The notes beneath the pieces are model-generated. The model was given only the letters and a program-made list of their open reading frames with translations, did not search any database and was not told the DNA's origin. Made by a program: the position numbers and the translations under genes. This document shows positions 52,432-59,158 of a stretch of DNA of 64,000 nt, in pieces (the first letter of the stretch is position 1; every line of letters begins with the position of its first letter). The DNA comes from Streptomyces spiroverticillatus (lineage in GTDB: Bacteria > Actinomycetota > Actinomycetes > Streptomycetales > Streptomycetaceae): positions 674,884 to 738,883 of the forward strand of contig BMUX01000002.1 in the NCBI GenBank assembly GCA_014650415.1, in the 5' to 3' direction.

Positions 52432-53106
52432 GTGCTGGAGAGTCTGGGGTCGCTGACCTCGGGTCCATGGATATACGCGGTGATCGGCGTCTCGATCGTC
52501 CTCGACGTCTTCGTCCCGATCATGCCGAGCGGCGTCCTGCTGATCACCGCCGCCACCGCTGCCGCAGCGGGCGCGACCAACGCCTCCGCGAACGTCCCCG
52601 ACGGCTTCGCGCAGGACCTGCCGGACCTGCTCCTGCTGGCCGCGTGCGCGGCCACCGCCTCCCTGCTCGGCGACTTCGCCGCCTACCGCCTGGCCTGGCG
52701 CGGCGGCGAACGCCTGGACCGGGCGATCTCCCGCTCGCGCCGCCTGACCGCCGCGCAGGAACGTCTCGGCAGTGCGCTCAGCCGGGGCGGCGGCATCCTG
52801 GTCGTCGTGGCCCGGTTCGCCCCCGCCGGGCGCTCCGTCGTCTCCCTCGGCGCGGGCGCGGCGCACCGCAGGCCGAAGGAATTCGTCCCGTGGTCGGCGC
52901 TGGCGGGCATCACCTGGGCGCTGTACAGCGTGGCGCTCGGCTACTTCGGCGGGCAGTGGCTGGGCGCCAGCTGGCTGAGCACGGCCGTCTCCGTCCTCGC
53001 CCTCGCCATCGCGGGCACCCTGGCGGCCTACGTGGTCCGCCGCCCGCGCACCTCCAGCCCGGCGAGCAACGCGGCCGTGGCGGCGGCGACGTCCTCCACG
53101 GCCTGA
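52432..53106 (+). CDS. DedA-family membrane protein (first paralogue)
   Basis: The 224-residue protein is of the DedA/SNARE-associated family, linked to lipid-carrier flipping and envelope homeostasis. It has the re-entrant motif VLDVFVPIMPSGVLLITAATAA, the second conserved block GDFAAYRLAWRGGERL, RFAPAGRSVVSLGAGAAHRRPKEFV and a C-terminal helix pair. The GTG start has GGGGAG. Its 3-prime 79 bp overlap the convergent DUF2277 gene. Confidence 0.87.
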   Translation: MLESLGSLTSGPWIYAVIGVSIVLDVFVPIMPSGVLLITAATAAAAGATNASANVPDGFAQDLPDLLLLAACAATASLLGDFAAYRLAWRGGERLDRAISRSRRLTAAQERLGSALSRGGGILVVVARFAPAGRSVVSLGAGAAHRRPKEFVPWSALAGITWALYSVALGYFGGQWLGASWLSTAVSVLALAIAGTLAAYVVRRPRTSSPASNAAVAAATSSTA

Positions 53107-53249
53107 TCGAACACCTCCTTGTTGTGCGCGGCGGGGGCACGGAACCCGGAGATCTTCCGCACGTACTGCAACGCGGCGGCGGCGATCTCCTCGGACGTGG
53201 CCTCTTCGGGGATGGCAGGCGGACGAAGCGTCTTAATGCTGCGGCACAT
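53028..53249 (-). CDS. DUF2277-family small protein
   Basis: The 73-residue protein begins MCRSIKTLRPPAIPEEATSE, the diagnostic start of DUF2277, continues with EEIAAAALQYVRKISGFRAP and ends in an amphipathic helix FDQAVEDVAAATAALLAGL. The conserved Cys2 and Arg3 suggest a metal or substrate role, but the function is unknown. The gene overlaps the convergent DedA gene by 79 bp. Confidence 0.9.
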   Translation of the reverse strand: MCRSIKTLRPPAIPEEATSEEIAAAALQYVRKISGFRAPAAHNKEVFDQAVEDVAAATAALLAGLEVRGRRTT

Positions 53250-53315
53250 GCTCCTCACGCTACCGCCGCCCACTGACAACGCCCCTCGCCCCCTTGCGCG
53301 GCACCGCTTCCACCG

Positions 53316-53408
53316 AGCCCCCTTGGGCGGCGGGGCCGCCCCCCAGGGGCGGAACGGGCGGGCAAGGGGGCGGCCCGCCCGATCCGGGCCCACCCCGCCA
53401 CCGGCCCT
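53316..53408 (+). repeat. Dispersed intergenic repeat family 2, copy 2
   Basis: Near-identical to 36387-36480 (core GGGCGGCCCGCCCGATCCGG), same orientation, in the gap between DUF2277 and the cytidine deaminase-like gene. The palindrome GGAACGTTCC lies nearby at 53494. Confidence 0.85.
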
Positions 53409-53535
53409 CTCGCCACCGGCCCGCCCCACCGCCGCACCATCGGGTGATCTTGCTCCGCTACCGGGCCCCGCCCGGCCCCGTACCGCTACGGCTGGAACGT
53501 TCCCCGCGAAGGGAGCAGCCGCAGGGAGCAGCCGC

Positions 53536-53979
53536 CTACTCGGAGTGCTGGGCGAAGGAGGGCCACTTGCCCTCGGCGAACTGCACGCCCCAGTAGTAGG
53601 GGTTCACCTCCGCCAGCGTCCGCGCCTCCCAGCGCGTCGGGTCGGCCGGGTGCGGGACCGCCACCTCGACCCCCGGCCCCCACAGCGCGAGCCGCTCCTG
53701 GCAGATCCCGCACGGCGGCAGGATCAGCACACGGGACAGCTCGTCGTCCCGGCACACACAGACCGAGGCGACGACCGTGCGGTCCTGCGTGTACGCCTGG
53801 ATGAAGGCGCCGGTCTCCTGGCAGAGGGTCACCCCGCCGTTCATGTTGTCCAGGCCGACGCTGGTGAGGATGCCGCCGTCGGCCAGCCGCACGGCGGCGG
53901 CCCCGCCGGGTTCACCGGCCGGCCAGCGCCGGTTCATCTGGTCCAGCGCGGCGTCCACGAGTTCCTGATCAAGAGGCAT
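53536..53979 (-). CDS. Cytidine/blasticidin-deaminase-like protein
   Basis: The 147-residue protein has the cytidine-deaminase fold: the zinc/proton-shuttle motif VTLCQETGAFIQAY, in which Cys replaces the classical His and Glu acts as acid/base, and PPCGICQERL with two zinc cysteines. The C-terminal EVNPYYWGVQFAEGKWPSF differs from housekeeping cytidine deaminases and is closer to blasticidin-S or guanidine-type deaminases. ATG 53988 would add three residues. It lies downstream of the tRNA-Val gene, separated by a terminator. Confidence 0.85.
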   Translation of the reverse strand: MPLDQELVDAALDQMNRRWPAGEPGGAAAVRLADGGILTSVGLDNMNGGVTLCQETGAFIQAYTQDRTVVASVCVCRDDELSRVLILPPCGICQERLALWGPGVEVAVPHPADPTRWEARTLAEVNPYYWGVQFAEGKWPSFAQHSE

Positions 53980-54021
53980 GCGCCGCATTCTGGCCCAGGA
54001 AGAGCCAGGGGCGGAACGGAA

Positions 54022-54062
54022 GAAGGCCCGGCTCCCGGTTCTTCGCCGGGGGGCGGGCCTTC
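54022..54062 (-). terminator. Terminator downstream of tRNA-Val
   Basis: GAAGGCCCG at 54022-54030 pairs with CGGGCCTTC at 54054-54062; inner bases extend the stem. It lies 19 bp beyond the tRNA 3-prime end on the minus strand. Confidence 0.75.
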
Positions 54063-54080
54063 GTCATGTCCTGGGACTGG

Positions 54081-54152
54081 TGGGCGCGGACGGTTTCGAA
54101 CCGCCGACATCCGCCTTGTAAGGGCGGCGCTCTACCCCTGAGCTACGCGCCC
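54081..54152 (-). tRNA. tRNA-Val, anticodon TAC
   Basis: The 72-nt minus-strand cloverleaf has a 7-bp acceptor stem GGGCGCG/CGCGCCC, D-arm GCTC-AGGGGTA-GAGC, anticodon arm CCGCC-CTTACAA-GGCGG (TAC reads GUA/GUN valine codons) and T-arm with TTCGAAA loop. The discriminator is A. CCA is not encoded. No integrase or duplicated 3-prime end lies nearby, so it is not an occupied att site here. Confidence 0.96.
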
Positions 54153-54342
54153 GGGCATGAGGCAACAGCGTACATGGCCCCAGGGGCTGCTCCGCAAACC
54201 AGATCCCGGGCAGGCGCTGGTCACAGGCGGAGTGCGGGGGTTACCCCCACCCCCGATCCGGTGGGCGGCCGGATCGCAGGGGGTGGGGCCGGGCTCCTAC
54301 GGTGAAGACACATCGACCGTACGCAGCAGGGGACCCCACATC

Positions 54343-55101
54343 ATGGCAGCCACGACCCGCACACTCCTCGCCCTCGGCGGAGCCGCTCTCGTCGCCCTGG
54401 CCGTCACCGGGTGCGGCAGCGCCGACGCCTCGGACGCGCCCGTGGAGAAGAAGTCGTTCGCGTTCAGCGGCAAGGCGCTGACGATCTCCGCCGACAACTC
54501 CCTCCTCACCCTGGTGCCCGCCGACGTGAAGCAGATCGAGGTGGAGCGGCAGGTCGACGGCTGGGTGATGTTCGGCAGCGGCCCCGACCCCGTGTGGGAG
54601 CTGACCGGCGACACGCTCAAGCTGAAGGTCGAGTGCACCGGCATCAGCGCCGAGTGCTCGGCCCGGCACTCCGTGAAGATCCCGCGCGGCACCGCCGTCA
54701 CCGTCGACAACGACAACGGCCGCGTCGAGGCCACCGGCTTCACCACCGACCTGAAGGTGAAGTCCGACAACGGCGAGATCGACCTGAAGAACATGAGCGG
54801 AAAGCTCGACCTGGAGAGCGACAACGGGTGGATCTCCGGCGCGGACATCTCCGCCAAGAACGTCACCGCGAAGTCCGACAACGGCGAGGTCAAGCTCGCC
54901 TTCACCGCCGTGCCCGACCTCGTCGACGGCCGCAGCAACAACGGGGCCGTCCGCCTCACCCTGCCGAAGGCCGCCTACCAGGTGGACGCCAGGAGCAACA
55001 ACGGCCACGTCCGGGCCGACGTCGAGAAGGCCGACAACAGCACCCACGTCGTCAAGGCCCGCAGCGACAACGGCGAAGTCACGCTCCAAAGCGCGAACTA
55101 A
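54343..55101 (+). CDS. DUF4097-type beta-repeat lipoprotein
   Basis: The 252-residue lipoprotein has signal LVALAVTGC (Cys24) and a right-handed beta-solenoid built from repeats. The repeat unit is about 17-20 residues around SDNG/SNNG: TVDNDNGRVEATG, KSDNGEIDLKN, ESDNGWISG, KSDNGEVKLAF, RSNNGAVRLTL, RSNNGHVRADV and RSDNGEVTLQS. The family (DUF4097) is surface-located with unknown function. ATG 54343. It is 190 bp from the tRNA on the opposite strand. Confidence 0.9.
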   Translation: MAATTRTLLALGGAALVALAVTGCGSADASDAPVEKKSFAFSGKALTISADNSLLTLVPADVKQIEVERQVDGWVMFGSGPDPVWELTGDTLKLKVECTGISAECSARHSVKIPRGTAVTVDNDNGRVEATGFTTDLKVKSDNGEIDLKNMSGKLDLESDNGWISGADISAKNVTAKSDNGEVKLAFTAVPDLVDGRSNNGAVRLTLPKAAYQVDARSNNGHVRADVEKADNSTHVVKARSDNGEVTLQSAN

Positions 55102-55172
55102 CCGGCCCGTGTGTTCGTCCTTACCTGGTGGGAGAATGAACCAGCCAGGCGGACACGGTACGGGAGAGGGAT

Positions 55173-56567
55173 GTGACGGCGACAGACGCGCAGCCGCAGA
55201 CGCAGCGAGTACGCCGTCGGGCACGGCCCCCCGCCCGGAAGGCCTCGGGTGCCCGTGACGCGGTGGCGCTGATGCTGCTGCCGGTGGCGCTGCTGCCCCT
55301 CGCCGCCGCCTCCTTCGCCGGGGGCGGCACCCGCCGTTGGTTCGGCGGGCGCAGCGAGAGTGCGCGGGCGGACGCGCTGGCCGCGAAGGACGCCGCCGCC
55401 GCTGCCTTCTACGAGCTGGACACTGCCCAGCGCGACCTGCGGATCTCGATCGAGACGATCACCGCGGTGGACAGTTCGCCGGGCGCCCGGCGCACCGCCG
55501 AGCAGTTCGCCTCACTGGGGCAGCGCATCGACGAGGTCAGCCACACCTACATCACCGCGGTCGACGCCCATGATCTGGAGCGCGACGACCTGGACGCGGG
55601 CGACGCCGCCAAGGCGCGGGCCGAGCTGGGCCGGGCCAAGGACGATCTCGTACGGGTCAAGGGCGAGCTGGACCGCTTCTCGCAGAGCCTCACCCCACTG
55701 CTCGACAAGGCCGAGACGCAGCTCGCCCGGCTGGCGCCCGCCGTGGAGCGGGCCCGGCAGTCCCTGCTCGGCGCGAGCAACGCACTGGACGCGGTACGGG
55801 ACGCGGGGCTGCGCGCCGACGACCTGGCGGCACGGCTGGCCGCACTGGGCCCCGAGCTGACCCGCCTCAACCAGGGCGCCGGGCAGCACGGCGTGCCGGA
55901 GACCCTGGAGCGGGCCGAGAAGGTGCAGCGGGAGGCGGAGGCGGTACGGGTCGAGGCGGCGGGTCTGCCGCAGCGTGCGGCGGAGATCGACCGCCGGCTG
56001 GTGTCGCTGCGGACCCGCGCCCAGGCACTGACCACCCGGGCCGGGAAGGTCGATCCCGTACTGAGCGAGCTGCGGCGCAGATTCGCGGCGGCGTGCTGGC
56101 AGGACCTCCAGCAGGTCCCCACGCAGGCGGCGGAGAGCGTACGGCTGGCGGAGCAGCGGCTGAAGGAGGCCGGGAAGGCGCGCGCGGAGCAGCGGTGGCC
56201 GGACGCCACCTCGCTGATCAGCACGGCGCGGGCGCTGCTGAACGACACGGACGAGGCGGTGTCGGCCGCCGGTGACCGGCTGCAGCGCCTCAACGCGGTC
56301 TCCAAGGACCCGCAGGTGGAGATCCAGCGCACCCGTTTCGCGATCCGCGACGCGCAGCGCCTGGCGATGGCGGGCCGCAACACCCCCGACCCGCGCCACG
56401 CCCGCCCGCTGGACGACGCGGTCGCCCGCCTGGACCGGGCGATCGCCGCTCTGGAGGGCCGCCACCCCGACTACTGGCACTTCCTCACGGAGACCGAGGC
56501 GGTCCGCTCAGCGGTCTCCCGCGTCGTCTCCGCCATCCGCGAGGAACGCGGCGCAGCGGCGGGCTGA
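55173..56567 (+). CDS. Membrane-anchored coiled-coil protein
   Basis: The 464-residue protein has one membrane helix (about residues 31-50: LMLLPVALLPLAAASFAGGG) followed by about 400 residues of charged, Ala/Leu/Arg-rich alpha-helix with heptad patterns, such as KAETQLARLAPAVERARQSL and RRLVSLRTRAQALTTRAGKV. It resembles Streptomyces proteins of the TPM/coiled-coil type encoded beside surface beta-solenoid genes; I know no function. GTG 55173 follows GGGAGAGGG. Only 71 bp separates it from the DUF4097 gene. Confidence 0.8.
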   Translation: MTATDAQPQTQRVRRRARPPARKASGARDAVALMLLPVALLPLAAASFAGGGTRRWFGGRSESARADALAAKDAAAAAFYELDTAQRDLRISIETITAVDSSPGARRTAEQFASLGQRIDEVSHTYITAVDAHDLERDDLDAGDAAKARAELGRAKDDLVRVKGELDRFSQSLTPLLDKAETQLARLAPAVERARQSLLGASNALDAVRDAGLRADDLAARLAALGPELTRLNQGAGQHGVPETLERAEKVQREAEAVRVEAAGLPQRAAEIDRRLVSLRTRAQALTTRAGKVDPVLSELRRRFAAACWQDLQQVPTQAAESVRLAEQRLKEAGKARAEQRWPDATSLISTARALLNDTDEAVSAAGDRLQRLNAVSKDPQVEIQRTRFAIRDAQRLAMAGRNTPDPRHARPLDDAVARLDRAIAALEGRHPDYWHFLTETEAVRSAVSRVVSAIREERGAAAG

Positions 56568-56576
56568 GCCCCTGAA

Positions 56577-56671
56577 AGGGGCGCGGGGAACTGCGCAAAA
56601 CACCAGCCACAACCCACCCGCACGCCCCCCTCCCAGCCCCGCAGGGTTACGGGAAGGGGCGGCTAGGGGAG
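56577..56671 (+). repeat. Dispersed intergenic repeat, copy 3
   Basis: Contains GGGGCGCGGGGAACTGCGC and, at the far end, GGGAAGGGGCGGCTAGGGG. It is homologous to 9365-9462 and 26466-26568 and starts 10 bp after the coiled-coil gene. Confidence 0.8.
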
Positions 56672-56707
56672 AAACCCGCCCCGGCACCGGGTGCCCGCGA
56701 ACCACCC

Positions 56708-56917
56708 TCAGCCGCAGCACCCGCCCCCGCAGCAGCCCCCGCCACCGCCACCACCGGCGGGCGCAGCGCTGGTCCCCCCGACGGCCACGGCCGACAGGAG
56801 CTTGACCGTGTCCGTGTGCCCCTCCGGGCAGGACGCGGGGTCGGAGGACTCCGCCATCGGCCGGTTCAGCTCGAAGGTGGTGTCACAGGGGCGGCAGCGG
56901 TACTCGTAACGAGGCAT
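56708..56917 (-). CDS. FmdB-family zinc-ribbon protein
   Basis: The 69-residue protein begins MPRYEYRCRPCDTTFELNRPM with CxxC, and a second pair is supplied by SCPEGH; this is the FmdB regulatory zinc ribbon. The C-terminal tail is Gly-rich with four further cysteines (CCGGGCCG). The function is unknown, with possible transcriptional or metal-handling roles. Confidence 0.88.
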   Translation of the reverse strand: MPRYEYRCRPCDTTFELNRPMAESSDPASCPEGHTDTVKLLSAVAVGGTSAAPAGGGGGGGCCGGGCCG

Positions 56918-56950
56918 GGGCCCAGACTATGCGGGCCCACGCGGGCCCCC

Positions 56951-57610
56951 TCACCTCCTGCGGGCCAACGTCACCCCGTCCGCGATCCCCAGCATCACGC
57001 TCTCCGTCCGCCCGTCCTGCCCCACGTGCTCGTTGAACTCCCGGATCGCCGCCGCGCTCCCCGTCGCCCCCGCGTCCACCACTCCCCCGTGGAAGAGCAC
57101 GTTGTCCACGACGATCAGCGCGCTCGGCCGCATCCTGGGCACCAACTCCTCCCAGTACGCGATGTATTGGGGCTTGTCGGCGTCCAGGTAGGCGAGGTCG
57201 ATGTGCGGCGTGGCAGGCATTGTCCGCAGGGTCTCCAGTGCGTCGCCCAGTCGCAGCTCCACCCGGTCGGCGACCCCCGCCTTCTCCCAGGCCTCGCGCC
57301 CGTACGCCGTCCACTCCTCGGAGACGTCGCAGGTGATCAGCCGCCCGTCCTCGGGGAGCGCCTGCGCCATCGCCAGCGCCGAGAAGCCGGTGAAGGTGCC
57401 CACCTCCACCACGTGCCGCGCGCCCGTCAGCCGTACCAGGAAGGCCAGCAGCGGGGCCTGTTCGGCGGCCGACTGCATGCCCGCCGACTCCGGGAAGCGC
57501 TCCCAGGTCACCTCGACCAGTTCCCGCTGCACCGCGTCCAGCGGCGGATTGTGCGCCAGGACGTAGTCGTACAGCTCGTCCGTGATCTTCGTCGTGTTGC
57601 CCTTGGTCAT
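56951..57610 (-). CDS. Caffeoyl-CoA-type O-methyltransferase
   Basis: The 219-residue class I methyltransferase is of the Methyltransf_3 family. Motif I is VVEVGTFTGFSALAMAQALP, followed by ITCDVSEEW, the divalent-metal Asp in DLAYLDADKPQYIAYW and VVDNVLFHGGV. These enzymes methylate catechol hydroxyls using Mg2+ or Mn2+. ATG 57610 is preferred over a TTG at 57625; GAGGAG lies upstream. It is divergent from the second DedA gene. Confidence 0.92.
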   Translation of the reverse strand: MTKGNTTKITDELYDYVLAHNPPLDAVQRELVEVTWERFPESAGMQSAAEQAPLLAFLVRLTGARHVVEVGTFTGFSALAMAQALPEDGRLITCDVSEEWTAYGREAWEKAGVADRVELRLGDALETLRTMPATPHIDLAYLDADKPQYIAYWEELVPRMRPSALIVVDNVLFHGGVVDAGATGSAAAIREFNEHVGQDGRTESVMLGIADGVTLARRR

Positions 57611-57687
57611 CGGCCCACTCCTCAACCCATCGGCGTACGGATCGCATTTCAGTCTGCCTTCAGGGCAGCCGATCTAGCGTGGACTTC

Positions 57688-58362
57688 ATGGTCGCAAGCG
57701 CAGCAGCACTCCCCGCCCCCTCCTGGATCACCGGGCTCATGGACAGCCTGGGAGCCCCCGGTGCGGGCCTCGCCATCGCCCTGGAGAACCTGTTCCCGCC
57801 CATCCCCAGCGAGGTGATCCTGCCGCTGGCGGGGTTCGCGGCGGGCGCCGGGCGGATGGATCTGTGGGCGGTGCTGCTGTGGACGACGCTCGGCTCGGTC
57901 GTCGGGGCGTTCGCGCTGTACGGGGTCGGGGCGCTGCTGGGGCGCGAGCGCACCGTCGCGCTCGCGGCGAAGATCCCGCTCCTGAAGGTCTCCGACATCG
58001 AGAAGACCGAGGCGTGGTTCGCCAAGCACGGGACGAAGGCGGTGCTGTTCGGACGGATGATCCCCGTCTTCCGCAGCCTCATCTCCGTCCCGGCCGGCGT
58101 GGAACGCATGCCGCTGCCCGTCTTCCTCGGGCTGACCACGCTCGGCAGCGCGGTCTGGAACGCGCTGTTCGTGATGGCCGGTTTCCTGCTCGGCGACAAC
58201 TGGGAGCAGGTCGCGGGCTATGTGTCCGTGTACTCCAAGGTGGTGCTGGGTGTGGCCGCCGTCGCGGTCGTCGCCTTCGTGGTCGTACGGGTCAGGAAGG
58301 GCCGGAAGCCGAGGAGGCACCGGAAGCCGCGGACCCCGGAGAAGGAGCCGACGCTGCGATGA
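57688..58362 (+). CDS. DedA-family membrane protein (second paralogue)
   Basis: The 224-residue protein has the full DedA pattern: LENLFPPIPSEVILPLAGFAAG, LGSVVGAFALYGVGALLGRE, RMIPVFRSLISVPAGVERMP and LGSAVWNALFVMAGFLLGDNW. The key Glu and Arg residues of DedA/undecaprenyl-phosphate flippases are present. No ribosome site precedes ATG 57688, so the mRNA may be leaderless (TAGCGT about 10 bp before); GTG 57679 is an alternative. Its last 71 bp overlap the convergent HAD gene. Confidence 0.92.
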   Translation: MVASAAALPAPSWITGLMDSLGAPGAGLAIALENLFPPIPSEVILPLAGFAAGAGRMDLWAVLLWTTLGSVVGAFALYGVGALLGRERTVALAAKIPLLKVSDIEKTEAWFAKHGTKAVLFGRMIPVFRSLISVPAGVERMPLPVFLGLTTLGSAVWNALFVMAGFLLGDNWEQVAGYVSVYSKVVLGVAAVAVVAFVVVRVRKGRKPRRHRKPRTPEKEPTLR

Positions 58363-59158
58363 AGCGGCGCAGGATCTCCTCGCCCGCCGCCACGCCCTTC
58401 TCCTCAAGTGCCGTGACGTGCGGGGCGGTCCAGCCCTCGTCGGCGAGTTCGCCGTGGCCGGGGCGCCAGCCCCGGTCGGCGGCGCTGAGCAGGTCGGCGT
58501 CGAGGAGGGAGTCACCCGCGGCCAGGGTCAGCCGGGCGCCGGTGCGCCGGGCGACCTCGCGCACGGCGGCGCTCTTGGTGAGCGGGGCGGGGACGACGTA
58601 GATCTTGCGGCCCTGGAGGGAGACCGTCCAGCCGCGCTCGCCCGCCCAGCCGGCCAGTTCCTTCAGCCAGCCGCCGGGGAGCAGGGAGCGGTCCACCACG
58701 AGGTAGGCGAAGAGGTCTTCGGCGACCCGGTCCTTGAGCAGCCAGGCGGGGTCGGCGGTGCGGGCCAGGTGGGCGCGGATCTCGGCGAGCGGGGCGCACT
58801 CGTCGGCGAGGCGGGCGGTGACCCGCTCGTGCCAGTCGGGGTCGGAGACGCCGTTGACGAGGATGTGCCCGCCATTGGTGCAGATCGCGAACTCCGGCGT
58901 GGGCACGGGGAGTTGGATGCGCCGGTACTGCTTGCGGGTGCGGGTCGTGGTGGGCACGAAGAGCGCCCGGTCGGCCAGCTCCGGGAGCAGTCCGGCGGCG
59001 GTCTCGGTGACGTACGAGAGCGGCTTGCCCTCGTGGATCTCCACGCACAGCAGGCGCGGCGCCCGGTTGTCGGGGCCGCGCAGGCCGAGGGCGGCGGCGG
59101 AGTAGATGAGGGTGCGGTCGAGGTCGCTGGCGACCAACACGGGTGCGGGGGTGCTCAC
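58292..59158 (-). CDS. HAD-family hydrolase of a Ter stress module
   Basis: The 288-residue HAD hydrolase has motif I VASDLDRTLIYS (Asp nucleophile) and ICTNGGHILVNG. A Cof-type cap follows, then LTKSAAVREVARRTG with the motif III Lys and LAAGDSLLDADLL (motif IV). The Arg in DLDRT replaces the usual Gly, as in the HADs found in Ter gene neighbourhoods. Its start overlaps the PRTase-fusion stop by 4 bp (ATGA), so it is the last gene of the three-gene operon. It probably removes phosphate from the PRTase product. The Ala/Ser-rich C-terminus is encoded in the overlap with dedA. Confidence 0.88.
   Translation of the reverse strand: MSTPAPVLVASDLDRTLIYSAAALGLRGPDNRAPRLLCVEIHEGKPLSYVTETAAGLLPELADRALFVPTTTRTRKQYRRIQLPVPTPEFAICTNGGHILVNGVSDPDWHERVTARLADECAPLAEIRAHLARTADPAWLLKDRVAEDLFAYLVVDRSLLPGGWLKELAGWAGERGWTVSLQGRKIYVVPAPLTKSAAVREVARRTGARLTLAAGDSLLDADLLSAADRGWRPGHGELADEGWTAPHVTALEEKGVAAGEEILRRFIAASAPSPGSAASGASSASGPS

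Noticed and set aside
54081..54152. tRNA-Val as an integration site for a mobile element
   Set aside because: No integrase, excisionase, phage genes or repeated tRNA 3-prime end occur on either side.
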